Positions 1 through 8,792 of a DNA stretch of 60,254 bases are shown in pieces (within the stretch, counting starts at the first letter, position 1; every line of letters begins with the position of its first letter). Origin of the DNA: Bacillota bacterium (GTDB lineage: Bacteria > Bacillota > Clostridia > Christensenellales > Aristaeellaceae). Made by a program: the position numbers and the translations under genes. The DNA lies in contig JAEYOW010000021.1 of assembly GCA_023411375.1 (NCBI GenBank), positions 1-60,254 of the forward strand, written 5' to 3'. The notes below the pieces were generated by a model. That model ran no database searches and was not told the DNA's origin. It was given only the letters and a program-made list of their open reading frames with translations.

Positions 1-82
1 CGCGCATTTTGCTGCGGGCGGTTGGGCGCGAATCGCCCCAAACGGCCCTCGTATCTTTTTTATTCTTGTTTCCGCGCCCGGT

Positions 83-688
83 TCAGATTGCTTCAAGGAA
101 GGCGAGCAGCTTTCCCACATCCCCGTCGGCGTAGCAGTAGCCCGTCATCCCCGCCGCCTCCGCGCCCTCTACGTTCTGCCGCACATCGTCGATAAACGCA
201 CACTCCTCCGGCAGCAACTCAAACTTATCGCACAGCCGTCCGTAAATCCTCACGTCAGGCTTAAGCATGCGTTCCTCGGCGGATACCAGTACCCCGCTGA
301 AGCGGTCGAAGTACGGGATTTTATACTCATAGGCGTGAAAGCGCGTGCCCGCGTTGGAAAGGATATACAGCCTGTAGCCGCGGTCAAGAAGGCCGCTGAC
401 GACCTCCTTCATGCCCGCCTTGGGCCACAGGGCGTCCAGATGCCAGTCCGTCATCACGCGCGCGGCCAGCGCTTTCAGTTCCGGCGTTTCCAGCCGGATT
501 TGCGCCGCCTCAAGCACCTCCGCCTCGGTGGCGGCTCCCCCGTCCAGTTTCAGCCATTCGGGCGAGCAGAAGATTTCCCCGTAAACACGCCGGGCGTCCG
601 CCTCGTTTCCCGCATGGCGCAGGCAGGGCTGCATCGGGTCGTAACACAAAAGCACCATGCCCATATCAAACACGATATTGCGAATCAT
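83..688 (-). CDS. HAD-superfamily hydrolase, YihX-like branch
   Basis: A 201-residue haloacid dehalogenase-fold hydrolase, probably a cytoplasmic phosphatase acting on a small phosphorylated metabolite. Motif I reads FDMGMVLLCYD at residues 7-17; Gly occupies the place of the usual second Asp, as in the FDxGxV branch that includes the sugar phosphatase YihX. Motif II is SNAG near 111-114, the motif III lysine is in KPDVRIYG near 143, and the acidic motif IV is FIDDVRQN near 167. It lies 31 bases behind the rRNA methyltransferase gene in the same direction and is probably the last gene of the rpsB operon. The substrate cannot be told from sequence. The 82 bases left of it hold no gene; an imperfect inverted repeat lies there without a clear U-run. 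Confidence 0.88.
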   Translation of the reverse strand: MIRNIVFDMGMVLLCYDPMQPCLRHAGNEADARRVYGEIFCSPEWLKLDGGAATEAEVLEAAQIRLETPELKALAARVMTDWHLDALWPKAGMKEVVSGLLDRGYRLYILSNAGTRFHAYEYKIPYFDRFSGVLVSAEERMLKPDVRIYGRLCDKFELLPEECAFIDDVRQNVEGAEAAGMTGYCYADGDVGKLLAFLEAI

Positions 689-719
689 CCGTCATATCCT
701 CCTTTGTACATGAGGGCGG

Positions 720-1499
720 TCAGCGGTGGTTCATCAGTTCATACATAAATACGCCCGCGGCGATCGCCGCGTTGAGCGATTCCGCTCCGCCGCGCATGGG
801 CAGCCGGTAGCGGTGCGTACACGCCGCAAGCGCCTGTTCCGTCAGCCCCGCGCCCTCGTTGCCAATCAGCACGCACAGCTTTTCCGGCAGCGGGCCGCGC
901 CCGTAAAACGGCTCGCCGTCCAGCGCCGCGCCGATGGTCGCGTAGCCCCGCAAGTTCAGCCCGGCAACCGCCTGCGCCGCGTCGCCGGCAAAGGCCATGG
1001 GCACGCGGAACACGCTGCCCATGGTCGCCCGCAGCGTTTTGGGCGCGTACGCGTCCGCGCAGCCGGGCGTCAGGATGCAACCGTCAAACCCTGCCGCGTC
1101 CAGCGTGCGCAGTATCGTTCCCACATTGCCGGGGTCCTGCACGTTTTCCAGCAACATCAACCGGTTTCCAAGCATCTCCGGCGCAGAGGGCGCGGGCAGG
1201 CCGCACACCGCCGCGATACCCTGCGGCGTCTTAACCTGTGAGATCGCGGCCAGCACATGCTCCGGCACGCTGTAAACCGCCGTTTGCGCCTTGGCACGGG
1301 CAAGCAGGGCGGCATATCCGTCCAGCTTATCTGCGTCCACAAACAGCGCGCTTACCCGCTCCGGGCAGGCGCTTAGCGCCTCCGCAACCATATGCTCGCC
1401 ATCCAGCAGAAAGGAACTCTGCTCTGCGCGCCCGCGCGCCGTCTGCAATGTTCGCGCCGATTGCACCACGGGGTTTTTCAGGCTGCTCAGTTCGCGCAT
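720..1499 (-). CDS. TrmH/SpoU-family RNA 2'-O-methyltransferase
   Basis: A 259-residue SPOUT-class methyltransferase expected to transfer a methyl group from S-adenosylmethionine to a ribose 2'-OH in rRNA or tRNA. The N-terminal part (about 1-100) resembles the small RNA-binding domain of RlmB/TsnR-type enzymes. The C-terminal part carries the three knot motifs: NVGTILRTLDAAGFDG (motif 1, the Asn and Arg expected in catalysis), LIGNEGAGLTEQ (motif 2) and LNAAIAAGVFMYEL (motif 3). The start at 1499 lies 3 bases after the argS stop, so translation is probably coupled. The exact target nucleotide is not predictable. Confidence 0.93.
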   Translation of the reverse strand: MRELSSLKNPVVQSARTLQTARGRAEQSSFLLDGEHMVAEALSACPERVSALFVDADKLDGYAALLARAKAQTAVYSVPEHVLAAISQVKTPQGIAAVCGLPAPSAPEMLGNRLMLLENVQDPGNVGTILRTLDAAGFDGCILTPGCADAYAPKTLRATMGSVFRVPMAFAGDAAQAVAGLNLRGYATIGAALDGEPFYGRGPLPEKLCVLIGNEGAGLTEQALAACTHRYRLPMRGGAESLNAAIAAGVFMYELMNHR

Positions 1500-1502
1500 A
1501 GG

Positions 1503-3227
1503 CTACATCCGCTCCGGCGCTTCCATGCCGATCAGATATAATCCGGTTTTAACGGTTTGCCGCGCCGCGCGCGTCAGGCGAACGCGCGCCTCGCGCACGC
1601 CCGGCTCCGCGTCCAGGATGCGGTTTTCATAGTAGAATTTGTTATAGGCCTTGCACAACTCCGTTACCGTGCGGGTCAGAATGCTTGGCTCGTAGCGGTT
1701 CGCCGCCTCGCGCACCGCTTCGGGGAAGCGGCTGAGCTGGCGCAGCAGCTCCTGGGCATAGTCGTCCGCAAGCGCCGCGTAATCCGGCTGGGCAGCGGGA
1801 AGCTCCGCCGCCCGGCGCAGCACCGAGCAGCACCGTGCGTGCGTATATTGCACATACGGCCCCGTTTCGCCGTCGAAGGAAAGCGCGCGGTCCCAGCTGA
1901 AATCGATATCCTTGATGCGGTTGTTCTGCAAATCGGCGTAAATCACGGCGCCAATACCGACCTGCCGGGCGACCTCCTCCTTGTTTTCAAGGTCCGGGCT
2001 CTTTTCCTCGATGATCTTGAGCGCCTTTTCCTTGGCGCTGAGCAAAAGCTCCTCCAGATATACCACGTGCCCCTTGCGGGTGGACAGGCTCTGCCCTTCG
2101 TAGGAAATCATGCCGAAGGCCACATGCACAAGGTCCTTTGCCCACTCGTACCCCATCTTTTCCACCACCTTGAACCACTGGCGGAAATGCAGGTCCTGCT
2201 GGTAGGCCACCACGTACAGGCATTTATCGAAGTTGTACTCATCCTTGCGCCACAGCGCGGCCGCGATATCGCGCGTGGCGTAAAGCGTTGCGCCGTCCTT
2301 TTTGAGGATGAGGCAGGGCGGCATGCCCGTCTGCTCCTCATCCAAATCCACAATAGACGCGCCGTCGCTGATGGTGAGCAGGTTCTTGCGCTTAAGCTCA
2401 TTAATCACGCGGCCCATCTTGTCGTTATAAAACGCCTCGCCGTTGTAACTGTCAAACGTCACGCCCAACAGGTCGTACACGCGCTGGGTATCGCGAAGCG
2501 TCAGCTCCTTGAACCAGTTGAACAGCTCCATGGCCTCCGCATCGCCGTCCTCAATGGCCTTGAACCAACGGCGGCCCTCGTCCTCCAGTTCGGGCGCTTT
2601 TTCGGCTTCCTCATGAAAGCGCACATACAGGCGCGTGAGCGCCTCCACGCCGTCGCGCTCTACCTCGTCGTGCTCGCCCCAGAGCTTGTAGGCACAGATC
2701 AGCTTGCCAAACTGCGTGCCCCAGTCGCCCAGGTGGTTGATAGCCACGGTTTGGTATCCGAGATAATCATAAATGCGGCGCAGGCTCTGGCCGATCATCG
2801 TCGTGCTTAAATGGCCGATATGAAAACGCTTGGCAATATTAATGGAGCTGAAGTCCAGGCAGACGGTTTTTCCCATCCCCTCCTGTCCCGCGCCATAGCG
2901 CCCGCCGGCGTTCAGCACGGCGGTAAGCGTCTTTTCAGCAAAATTTCCCCTGTTGAAGAAAAAATTAAGATAACCGCCCTGTTGTTTGGCCTCGCACAGC
3001 TCCGGCGCGGAAATTGCGGACGCGAGCGTAGCGGCGATCTGCGGCGGGCCCATATGCAGCGCTCGGCTCAGCTTAAAACAGGGGAATGCGTAATCGCCCA
3101 TTTCCCGTTCCGGCGGTATTTCCAGATAACCCGCGATATCCTCACGCGTCGGCAGGCTGTCCACACCCGCGTAACAGCTCGCGATGGCCTCCTTGATCAG
3201 CCCGGCAAGGCTTTGCTTCATATCCAT
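1503..3227 (-). CDS. argS: Arginine-tRNA ligase
   Basis: A 574-residue class I aminoacyl-tRNA synthetase that charges tRNA-Arg in the cytoplasm. The Arg-specific N-terminal additional domain covers about residues 1-110. The HIGH signature appears as FHIGHLSTT and the KMSKS-like element as LSTRKGHV; the C-terminal 120 residues fit the DALR anticodon-binding domain. An open frame runs 23 codons further upstream, but the ATG at 3227 is preceded by GGGAG at good spacing and sits one base after the MATE stop codon, so this start is preferred and translation is probably coupled to the MATE gene. The placement of argS behind an efflux gene in the rpsB operon is unusual. Confidence 0.97.
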   Translation of the reverse strand: MDMKQSLAGLIKEAIASCYAGVDSLPTREDIAGYLEIPPEREMGDYAFPCFKLSRALHMGPPQIAATLASAISAPELCEAKQQGGYLNFFFNRGNFAEKTLTAVLNAGGRYGAGQEGMGKTVCLDFSSINIAKRFHIGHLSTTMIGQSLRRIYDYLGYQTVAINHLGDWGTQFGKLICAYKLWGEHDEVERDGVEALTRLYVRFHEEAEKAPELEDEGRRWFKAIEDGDAEAMELFNWFKELTLRDTQRVYDLLGVTFDSYNGEAFYNDKMGRVINELKRKNLLTISDGASIVDLDEEQTGMPPCLILKKDGATLYATRDIAAALWRKDEYNFDKCLYVVAYQQDLHFRQWFKVVEKMGYEWAKDLVHVAFGMISYEGQSLSTRKGHVVYLEELLLSAKEKALKIIEEKSPDLENKEEVARQVGIGAVIYADLQNNRIKDIDFSWDRALSFDGETGPYVQYTHARCCSVLRRAAELPAAQPDYAALADDYAQELLRQLSRFPEAVREAANRYEPSILTRTVTELCKAYNKFYYENRILDAEPGVREARVRLTRAARQTVKTGLYLIGMEAPERM

Positions 3228-3228
3228 C

Positions 3229-4674
3229 TTACAGGCTCCCTTCGTTTTGTTGGTCGGCTTCGCTGAACGCCGCCCGCATTTCGGCGTCCGTATCATCCCA
3301 CAGGCATTTGCGCTTCCACTTTCCCCGCAGGTACACCCAGATACTCATGGCACAGCCCAGCAGCCACGAAATCAGCAGCGAGCCGTACAGGCACATAGGG
3401 TCGCCGGCGGGCATGGCGGGCGTGCGGGTGAGGTAGGCCCACAGGTAAGCGATCGGCATGCGGATGACGACCGTCACGATAATGCTGATCCACATGGGGA
3501 TGACCGTTTCGCCCGCGCCGCGCATCACGCCCTGAAGCGTCTGCGTCACGCCAAAGGCGATATAGCCGACCGCCAGCATTTGAAACATCCCAATGCCCAT
3601 CATAACGATCTCGTTGGTTTGCGTAAACACGCGCATCAAGCTTTCGCCAAAGATCAGGATACAGGCCGTAAGCACCGTGGAGGTCGCTACCGCGAGCACG
3701 AGCGTCGCCTTCGCTCCCTGATGCACGCGGTCCATCCGGCGGGCGCCCACGTTCTGGCCTGTAAAGGTGGTGGCCGCAACGCCGAAGGTAAAGTTTGGCA
3801 TCATGGCAAAGCCGTCCACCCGCATCACGGCCGTCACAGCCGTCACGACATTGGGGCCCAGCGAGTTTGTCAGAGACTGCACCAGAATGCTGGAGAGTGA
3901 AAAGATCATCTGCGTCATGCCCGCAGGCACACCAAGGCGCACAATCCGGTTCATGATGGGCTTGTCCAGGCGAAGCGTATGCCGGTTCAGGTCCAGCGTG
4001 TCCCTCATGCGGCGCAGCCGCAGGAAACACAGCACCGCCGACACGCCCTGGGCGATGATCGTCGCCCACGCCACGCCGTCGGTCGTCATGCCAAGCAGCG
4101 TGATAAACGCGATATCCAGCACGATATTTAACAGGGAGGCGATCAGCAGGTAAATCAGCGGGCTCACGCTGTCGCCCAGGCCCCGCAGTACGCCGCTCAA
4201 AATAGCGTAGAAAGCCATGCCCGTGATGCCAAGCATAATAATGAACAGGTAATCCGACGCCATGTCGAGCATTTCCTCGGGGGTGCCCAGCAGCAGCAGC
4301 AGCGGACGGGCGCACAGCATGCCGATCACGCTCATCAGGATACCGCTCCACAGCGTCAGCATCACCGTGGTGCCGACGGCGCGGCTCAGCGCCTCGCGGT
4401 CCTTCGCGCCAAAGTATTGGGATACGACAATCGTCGCGCCTGTGGAAATGCCCATGAACAGCACGATCATCAGGTTAAGCACGGGGCCGGCAAGGCCGAC
4501 CGCGCCCAGCGCCGCGTCGCCCACATACCGGCCGACGACGATCGCGTCCACGGTATTGTACAATTGCTGTGCCAGGTTGCCCAGCAGCAGGGGAATCGAG
4601 AACAGCGCGATGCCGGACATGGGGCTGCCCTGCGTAAGATCGCGCGGGGCAAACAGCTTCTGGATGGTTTGCAT
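3229..4674 (-). CDS. MATE-family multidrug/cation antiporter
   Basis: A 481-residue polytopic inner-membrane protein of the multidrug and toxic compound extrusion family, which exports organic cations or other compounds in exchange for Na+ or H+. Twelve hydrophobic segments fall in two homologous halves; the N-terminal half contains a family-typical stretch ending QLYNTVDAIVVGRYVGDAAL, followed by the glycine-rich second helix with ISTGATIVVSQYFGAKD. Length is typical. It stands 52 bases behind pyrH and 1 base before argS. The natural substrate is not predictable. The start is preceded by GGAAAGGA about 12 bases upstream. Confidence 0.95.
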   Translation of the reverse strand: MQTIQKLFAPRDLTQGSPMSGIALFSIPLLLGNLAQQLYNTVDAIVVGRYVGDAALGAVGLAGPVLNLMIVLFMGISTGATIVVSQYFGAKDREALSRAVGTTVMLTLWSGILMSVIGMLCARPLLLLLGTPEEMLDMASDYLFIIMLGITGMAFYAILSGVLRGLGDSVSPLIYLLIASLLNIVLDIAFITLLGMTTDGVAWATIIAQGVSAVLCFLRLRRMRDTLDLNRHTLRLDKPIMNRIVRLGVPAGMTQMIFSLSSILVQSLTNSLGPNVVTAVTAVMRVDGFAMMPNFTFGVAATTFTGQNVGARRMDRVHQGAKATLVLAVATSTVLTACILIFGESLMRVFTQTNEIVMMGIGMFQMLAVGYIAFGVTQTLQGVMRGAGETVIPMWISIIVTVVIRMPIAYLWAYLTRTPAMPAGDPMCLYGSLLISWLLGCAMSIWVYLRGKWKRKCLWDDTDAEMRAAFSEADQQNEGSL

Positions 4675-4726
4675 GAAGCGATAAAATCCTTTCCGTTATG
4701 TCATAGGCACTGCCGGATGCGCCGCG

Positions 4727-5440
4727 TCAGGGATGCAGCACCGTGCCCATCGAATCGCCCGACAGCACCTTAAGCACGTTCTCCGGCGGCTCCAGCCCGA
4801 AAACGCGCACCACAGGCACGGCGTTTTCACGCAGCATGATGAAGGCGGCCGCATCCATCACGCGAAGGTCGCGCTCGGCGGCCTCCGCATAGGTGATTTC
4901 TTTAATCAGCGTGGCGGAAGCGTCCTGATGGGGGTCGGCGGTGTACACGCCGTCGATGTTCTTTGCCATGAGGATAGCGTCGCACTCCAGTTCGACTGCG
5001 CGCAGCACCACCGCGCTGTCTGTGGAGAAGCAGGGATTGCCCAGCCCACAGGCCAGAAAGAGGATGTGCCCGCTGTTAAGCCGCTCGACCGCCTGGACGG
5101 TATTATAGCTCTCGGCAAAGCGTGGAATATCCACGCCGCTCATCACCGCGGCCTTCGCGCCCATGTGCGCGAGCGTATCGCGCATATACAGGCAGTTTTG
5201 CAAGGTGCCCAGCATTCCCATCTGGTCGGCGGCGACTGTGCCCATGCGCATAGCTGCCCCGCGGCGGCCGCGCCACACGTTGCCCCCGCCGATCACCACG
5301 GCGAGCTGTACGCCCGTTCGGCTGATCTCCATCAGCATTCTCGCGGCCTGCTCAAATTTCTCGTGGCAAAACAGCTTTCCATCCACGCCCAGCGCCTCGC
5401 CGCTGAGCTTTAGAATCACGCGCTTGTAGGGGGTTGGCAT
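4727..5440 (-). CDS. pyrH: Uridylate kinase (UMP kinase)
   Basis: A 237-residue amino-acid-kinase-family enzyme that converts UMP to UDP with ATP in pyrimidine nucleotide synthesis. It opens with YKRVILKLSGEALG and carries AVVIGGGNVWRGR and the conserved MGMLGT segment that shapes the UMP site; FSTDSAVVLRAVELECDAIL and KNIDGVYTADP match the nucleotide-binding half. The frame is open for nine more codons, but ATG at 5440 has GGAAAGGA about 10 bases upstream and matches the family N-terminus. It follows tsf after a hairpin with a short U-run, so it may be partly independent of rpsB-tsf. The usual downstream frr gene is absent. Confidence 0.97.
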   Translation of the reverse strand: MPTPYKRVILKLSGEALGVDGKLFCHEKFEQAARMLMEISRTGVQLAVVIGGGNVWRGRRGAAMRMGTVAADQMGMLGTLQNCLYMRDTLAHMGAKAAVMSGVDIPRFAESYNTVQAVERLNSGHILFLACGLGNPCFSTDSAVVLRAVELECDAILMAKNIDGVYTADPHQDASATLIKEITYAEAAERDLRVMDAAAFIMLRENAVPVVRVFGLEPPENVLKVLSGDSMGTVLHP

Positions 5441-5483
5441 GGCGTGTTCATCCTTTCCGTCTCTCATATCTCGTTAAAGCAGC

Positions 5484-5514
5484 AAAATGGCACGCAAGCA
5501 AAGCCCGCGTGCCA
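5484..5514 (-). terminator. Terminator-like hairpin between tsf and pyrH
   Basis: Read on the minus strand, an 8-bp perfect stem TGGCACGC/GCGTGCCA with an 11-base loop is followed by TTTT. It lies 45 bases after the tsf stop and ahead of pyrH, so it probably terminates or attenuates rpsB-tsf transcription and lowers expression of the genes beyond. Confidence 0.7.
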
Positions 5515-5559
5515 CAAGGTCAATGCCTGACCGTTTCAAAAGCTCTCCAATGGATAAGC

Positions 5560-6498
5560 TTACTTCTTTTGCATCTGCGCCGCGATTTCCTCGGCGAAGT
5601 TGTCCTGGCGCTTCTCGATGCCCTCGCCGCGCTCGAAGCGCTCGAAGCTCACAACGGTGATCGCCGCGCCGATTTCCTTGGCGACCTCGTCGGTCAGCTT
5701 CTGGATGGACTTGTCGCCGTCCTTCACAAAGGGCTGCTCAAGCAGGCAGACTTCCTTGTAATACTTCTCGATACGGCCCTCGACCATCTTGTCCACGATC
5801 TTCTCGGGCTTGCCCTCGTTAAGCGCCTGGGCGCGCAAAATCTCGCGCTCCTTGTTGATCGAATCGCTGGGAACCTCGTCCTTGCGGACAACCATGGGCT
5901 TGGCGGCGGCAATCTGCAGCGCCACGTCATGGTAGTAGGTCCTGAACACGTCGTTACCAAAGGTCTCGGGCTTGTCGTTCTCCACCAGCAGCAGCACGCC
6001 GATCTTGCCGCCCATGTGGATATAGCTCTCCACCACGCCCTTGCCGGTCTCATAACGGGCAAAGCGGCGAATGGAAATCTTTTCGCCGATGGCGACAGTC
6101 GCGTCGCTGACCAGGTCGGTGATGGTCTTCTGGTCGTTATCCACAAACGTCTGGCCCATCAGCGCGTCGATATCGGCAGGGTTGGCAAGCGCGATATGCT
6201 TGGCGACGTCCTTGCAGAAGGCCTTGAAATTATCGGTGTTGGCGACAAAGTCGGTCTCGCAGTTAACCTCCACGATCACGCCGACGCTCGCGCTGTCGTT
6301 GATATAGGTGGCAACCATGCCCTCGGCGGCAATACGGCCGGCCTTTTTGGCGGCGGCGGCAAGGCCCTTCTCGCGCAGCCACTCAACTGCCTTTTCCATC
6401 TCGCCTTCGGCCTCCATGAGGGCCTTTTTGCAGTCCATCATGCCGGCCTGGGTCATCTCGCGAAGCTCTTTGACCATTTGCGAAGTGATGTTCGCCAT
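5560..6498 (-). CDS. tsf: Translation elongation factor Ts
   Basis: A 312-residue nucleotide-exchange factor that releases GDP from EF-Tu. The N-terminal UBA-like domain is MANITSQMVKELREMTQAGM followed by MDCKKALMEAEGEMEKA. The core contains the conserved segment with EVNCETDFVANTDNFK, the TDFV element expected to contact EF-Tu. Length is normal for the long form. GGAGAG precedes the ATG at 6498. It lies in the canonical order after rpsB, separated by about 110 bases that contain two tandem hairpins. Confidence 0.98.
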   Translation of the reverse strand: MANITSQMVKELREMTQAGMMDCKKALMEAEGEMEKAVEWLREKGLAAAAKKAGRIAAEGMVATYINDSASVGVIVEVNCETDFVANTDNFKAFCKDVAKHIALANPADIDALMGQTFVDNDQKTITDLVSDATVAIGEKISIRRFARYETGKGVVESYIHMGGKIGVLLLVENDKPETFGNDVFRTYYHDVALQIAAAKPMVVRKDEVPSDSINKEREILRAQALNEGKPEKIVDKMVEGRIEKYYKEVCLLEQPFVKDGDKSIQKLTDEVAKEIGAAITVVSFERFERGEGIEKRQDNFAEEIAAQMQKK

Positions 6499-6540
6499 GT
6501 AAAATCTCTCCTTACTTCAACGTATCCTGTATCATCACGG

Positions 6541-6592
6541 CTCCCGCTTCCGGGAGGGTTGGAGGACCCGAAGGGAGGGCGGCAGCCCTCCC
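6541..6592 (-). other. Two tandem hairpins in the rpsB-tsf spacer
   Basis: Two perfect inverted repeats are adjacent: CTCCCG/CGGGAG with a 4-base loop at 6541-6556, and GGGAGGGC/GCCCTCCC with a 4-base loop at 6573-6592. Neither is followed by a U-run on the minus strand, so this looks like an intercistronic RNA structure that could protect or attenuate the message rather than a full terminator. Confidence 0.55.
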
Positions 6593-6608
6593 CGACGGTT
6601 CCCATGTA

Positions 6609-7349
<741 letters not shown>

Positions 7350-7454
7350 TAGGGTTCTCCTCCTTGTTTTATCCACCCTTTGCGTCGTCCCGGTGCGGCC
7401 ACCGCGCTTCGCGCGGCACAATCGTCCGGTCGACAAAGGTGCGTAATCGGATAG

Positions 7455-7483
7455 ATTATAGCATGGACAGGTTTGGTTGACAA
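7455..7483 (-). promoter_or_regulatory. Sigma-A-type promoter of rpsB
   Basis: On the minus strand TTGTCA (7478-7483) and TATAAT (7455-7460) are separated by exactly 17 bases. Transcription would start near 7448 and give a leader of about 100 nt before rpsB. Confidence 0.85.
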
Positions 7484-7501
7484 GTGTTTTTTTGCAATTT
7501 C

Positions 7502-7539
7502 ATGGCCCATCCCGCACCCGGTAGCGCGGGATGGGCCAT
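7502..7539 (-). terminator. 14-bp perfect hairpin after the 7545 gene
   Basis: ATGGCCCATCCCGC (7502-7515) pairs perfectly with 7526-7539 around a 10-base loop, five bases beyond the stop of the membrane protein gene. On the minus strand it is followed by GAAATTGC rather than a U-run, so it may be a U-less terminator or a 3'-end protecting structure. Confidence 0.5.
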
Positions 7540-7544
7540 CATCG

Positions 7545-8792
7545 TCAAAACGCGTTGCTGGTAGTCAGCAGGAAATACAGATAATACACGCCTGAGGCGA
7601 GATGCCAGGCAAACAGCGTCCAGCAAAGGCCATAACCCGCCCTTTTCAGCAGAGCGCTTCCATCCTTGACCCGCTCCCGGGCAAAGCTGCGCAGAAAAAT
7701 GCCCGTTGCGACCACCCAAAGAAAGAACGAGCTGCTGTTGGCCGCCCAGGTAAAGTTGCCATGCCCCATGCGCATGCCCGTCTCCCGGAAGGCCATCGCC
7801 TCCAGAACACTGAACAGCGTCATCAGCAGCCCAAGCACCAGCATGCGGTCCTTAAACATACCCCTGCGGTAACAGCAGGCAATCACGAGGAACGGAAACG
7901 CGGACATCATCAGGGTATTGCGCACCGCGTCCCACATGGTTTTAAGGGTAACGCCAAACTCAACGCCGCTGGTAAACTCGACCACCACGCCGGTATAGTA
8001 AAGGTATTGCAGCAGGAAATACCCCACAGCGGGCAAAAACGCGAGCACGATCTGTCCAAAATACCGCCACTGCCTTTTATGGCGCAAAAGCTCAACCAGA
8101 AACATCACAAACGCGGCGGGCAAAAGCGCCTGCATGAAGGTGGGCTTGCATGCCAGGCTCGCCATCAGCAATGCGGCCAGCATGACCACCTTGCGCCAAG
8201 GCAGCATGGTTTTGTCCCCCTGCTGCGGCAGCAGGCGCTCAAACTCATACCAGCAGTGCGCCAGATAGGGCACGCACAGCAGCATCGCCGCCGTCACTGC
8301 CTGCTGCGTGGGGTTATGCCACACGTTTGGCGAGCCGACGCCCCGGTACACAAACTGGTTAAACCACGGCGGCAGGCTGATTGCCGTTACCACCATCAGC
8401 GCGACGGCCGCCAACGTCGCGGCCCACTCGCGAATTTTTCCGTGGGTTATCGCCACCAAAAGCCGCTGGGTAAACAGAAGCGTCAGCGCCTTAAAAAACG
8501 CGCAAACCGCCGCCGCGGCCCAGGCGATCGGCATGCCAAGCTGGTAGAGCGCGCTGACGGCCAGATGCCACAGCGGATAGGAGAGACGGCTTGTAATGCT
8601 ATGCAAATCGGAAAAATCAAAATCGCGCGCGATCATGGCATGCACATAGAGATCCGTACCCTCATAGCCAAACTCGCGGTAATACATAAACAGGGACGCG
8701 GCGAAAACCCCCAGCAGCGCAATCCAAAGCGACGCGTGAACGCCCTGCTTTTTTCTAAGCGCGCGCTCAGCCAGCACTGGGTCCTGCATCAT
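7545..8792 (-). CDS. Polytopic membrane protein, possible GT-C glycosyltransferase
   Basis: A 415-residue integral membrane protein with about nine or ten hydrophobic helices. After the first helix comes a loop with FGYEGTDLYVHAMIARDFDF, an acidic external loop reminiscent of the position of the catalytic Asp in GT-C enzymes, and later a loop with FNQFVYRGVGSPNVWHN. No named family is recognised with certainty. Its start overlaps the stop of the upstream gene in ATGATG, indicating translational coupling, so the two proteins probably work together, perhaps in assembly of a surface polysaccharide. AAAGGAGG lies directly upstream; the second Met is an equally possible start. Confidence 0.7.
   Translation of the reverse strand: MMQDPVLAERALRKKQGVHASLWIALLGVFAASLFMYYREFGYEGTDLYVHAMIARDFDFSDLHSITSRLSYPLWHLAVSALYQLGMPIAWAAAAVCAFFKALTLLFTQRLLVAITHGKIREWAATLAAVALMVVTAISLPPWFNQFVYRGVGSPNVWHNPTQQAVTAAMLLCVPYLAHCWYEFERLLPQQGDKTMLPWRKVVMLAALLMASLACKPTFMQALLPAAFVMFLVELLRHKRQWRYFGQIVLAFLPAVGYFLLQYLYYTGVVVEFTSGVEFGVTLKTMWDAVRNTLMMSAFPFLVIACCYRRGMFKDRMLVLGLLMTLFSVLEAMAFRETGMRMGHGNFTWAANSSSFFLWVVATGIFLRSFARERVKDGSALLKRAGYGLCWTLFAWHLASGVYYLYFLLTTSNAF

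Noticed and set aside
1557..2810. A 417-codon plus-strand open frame opposite argS
   Set aside because: Shadow of argS; no motif or start signal.
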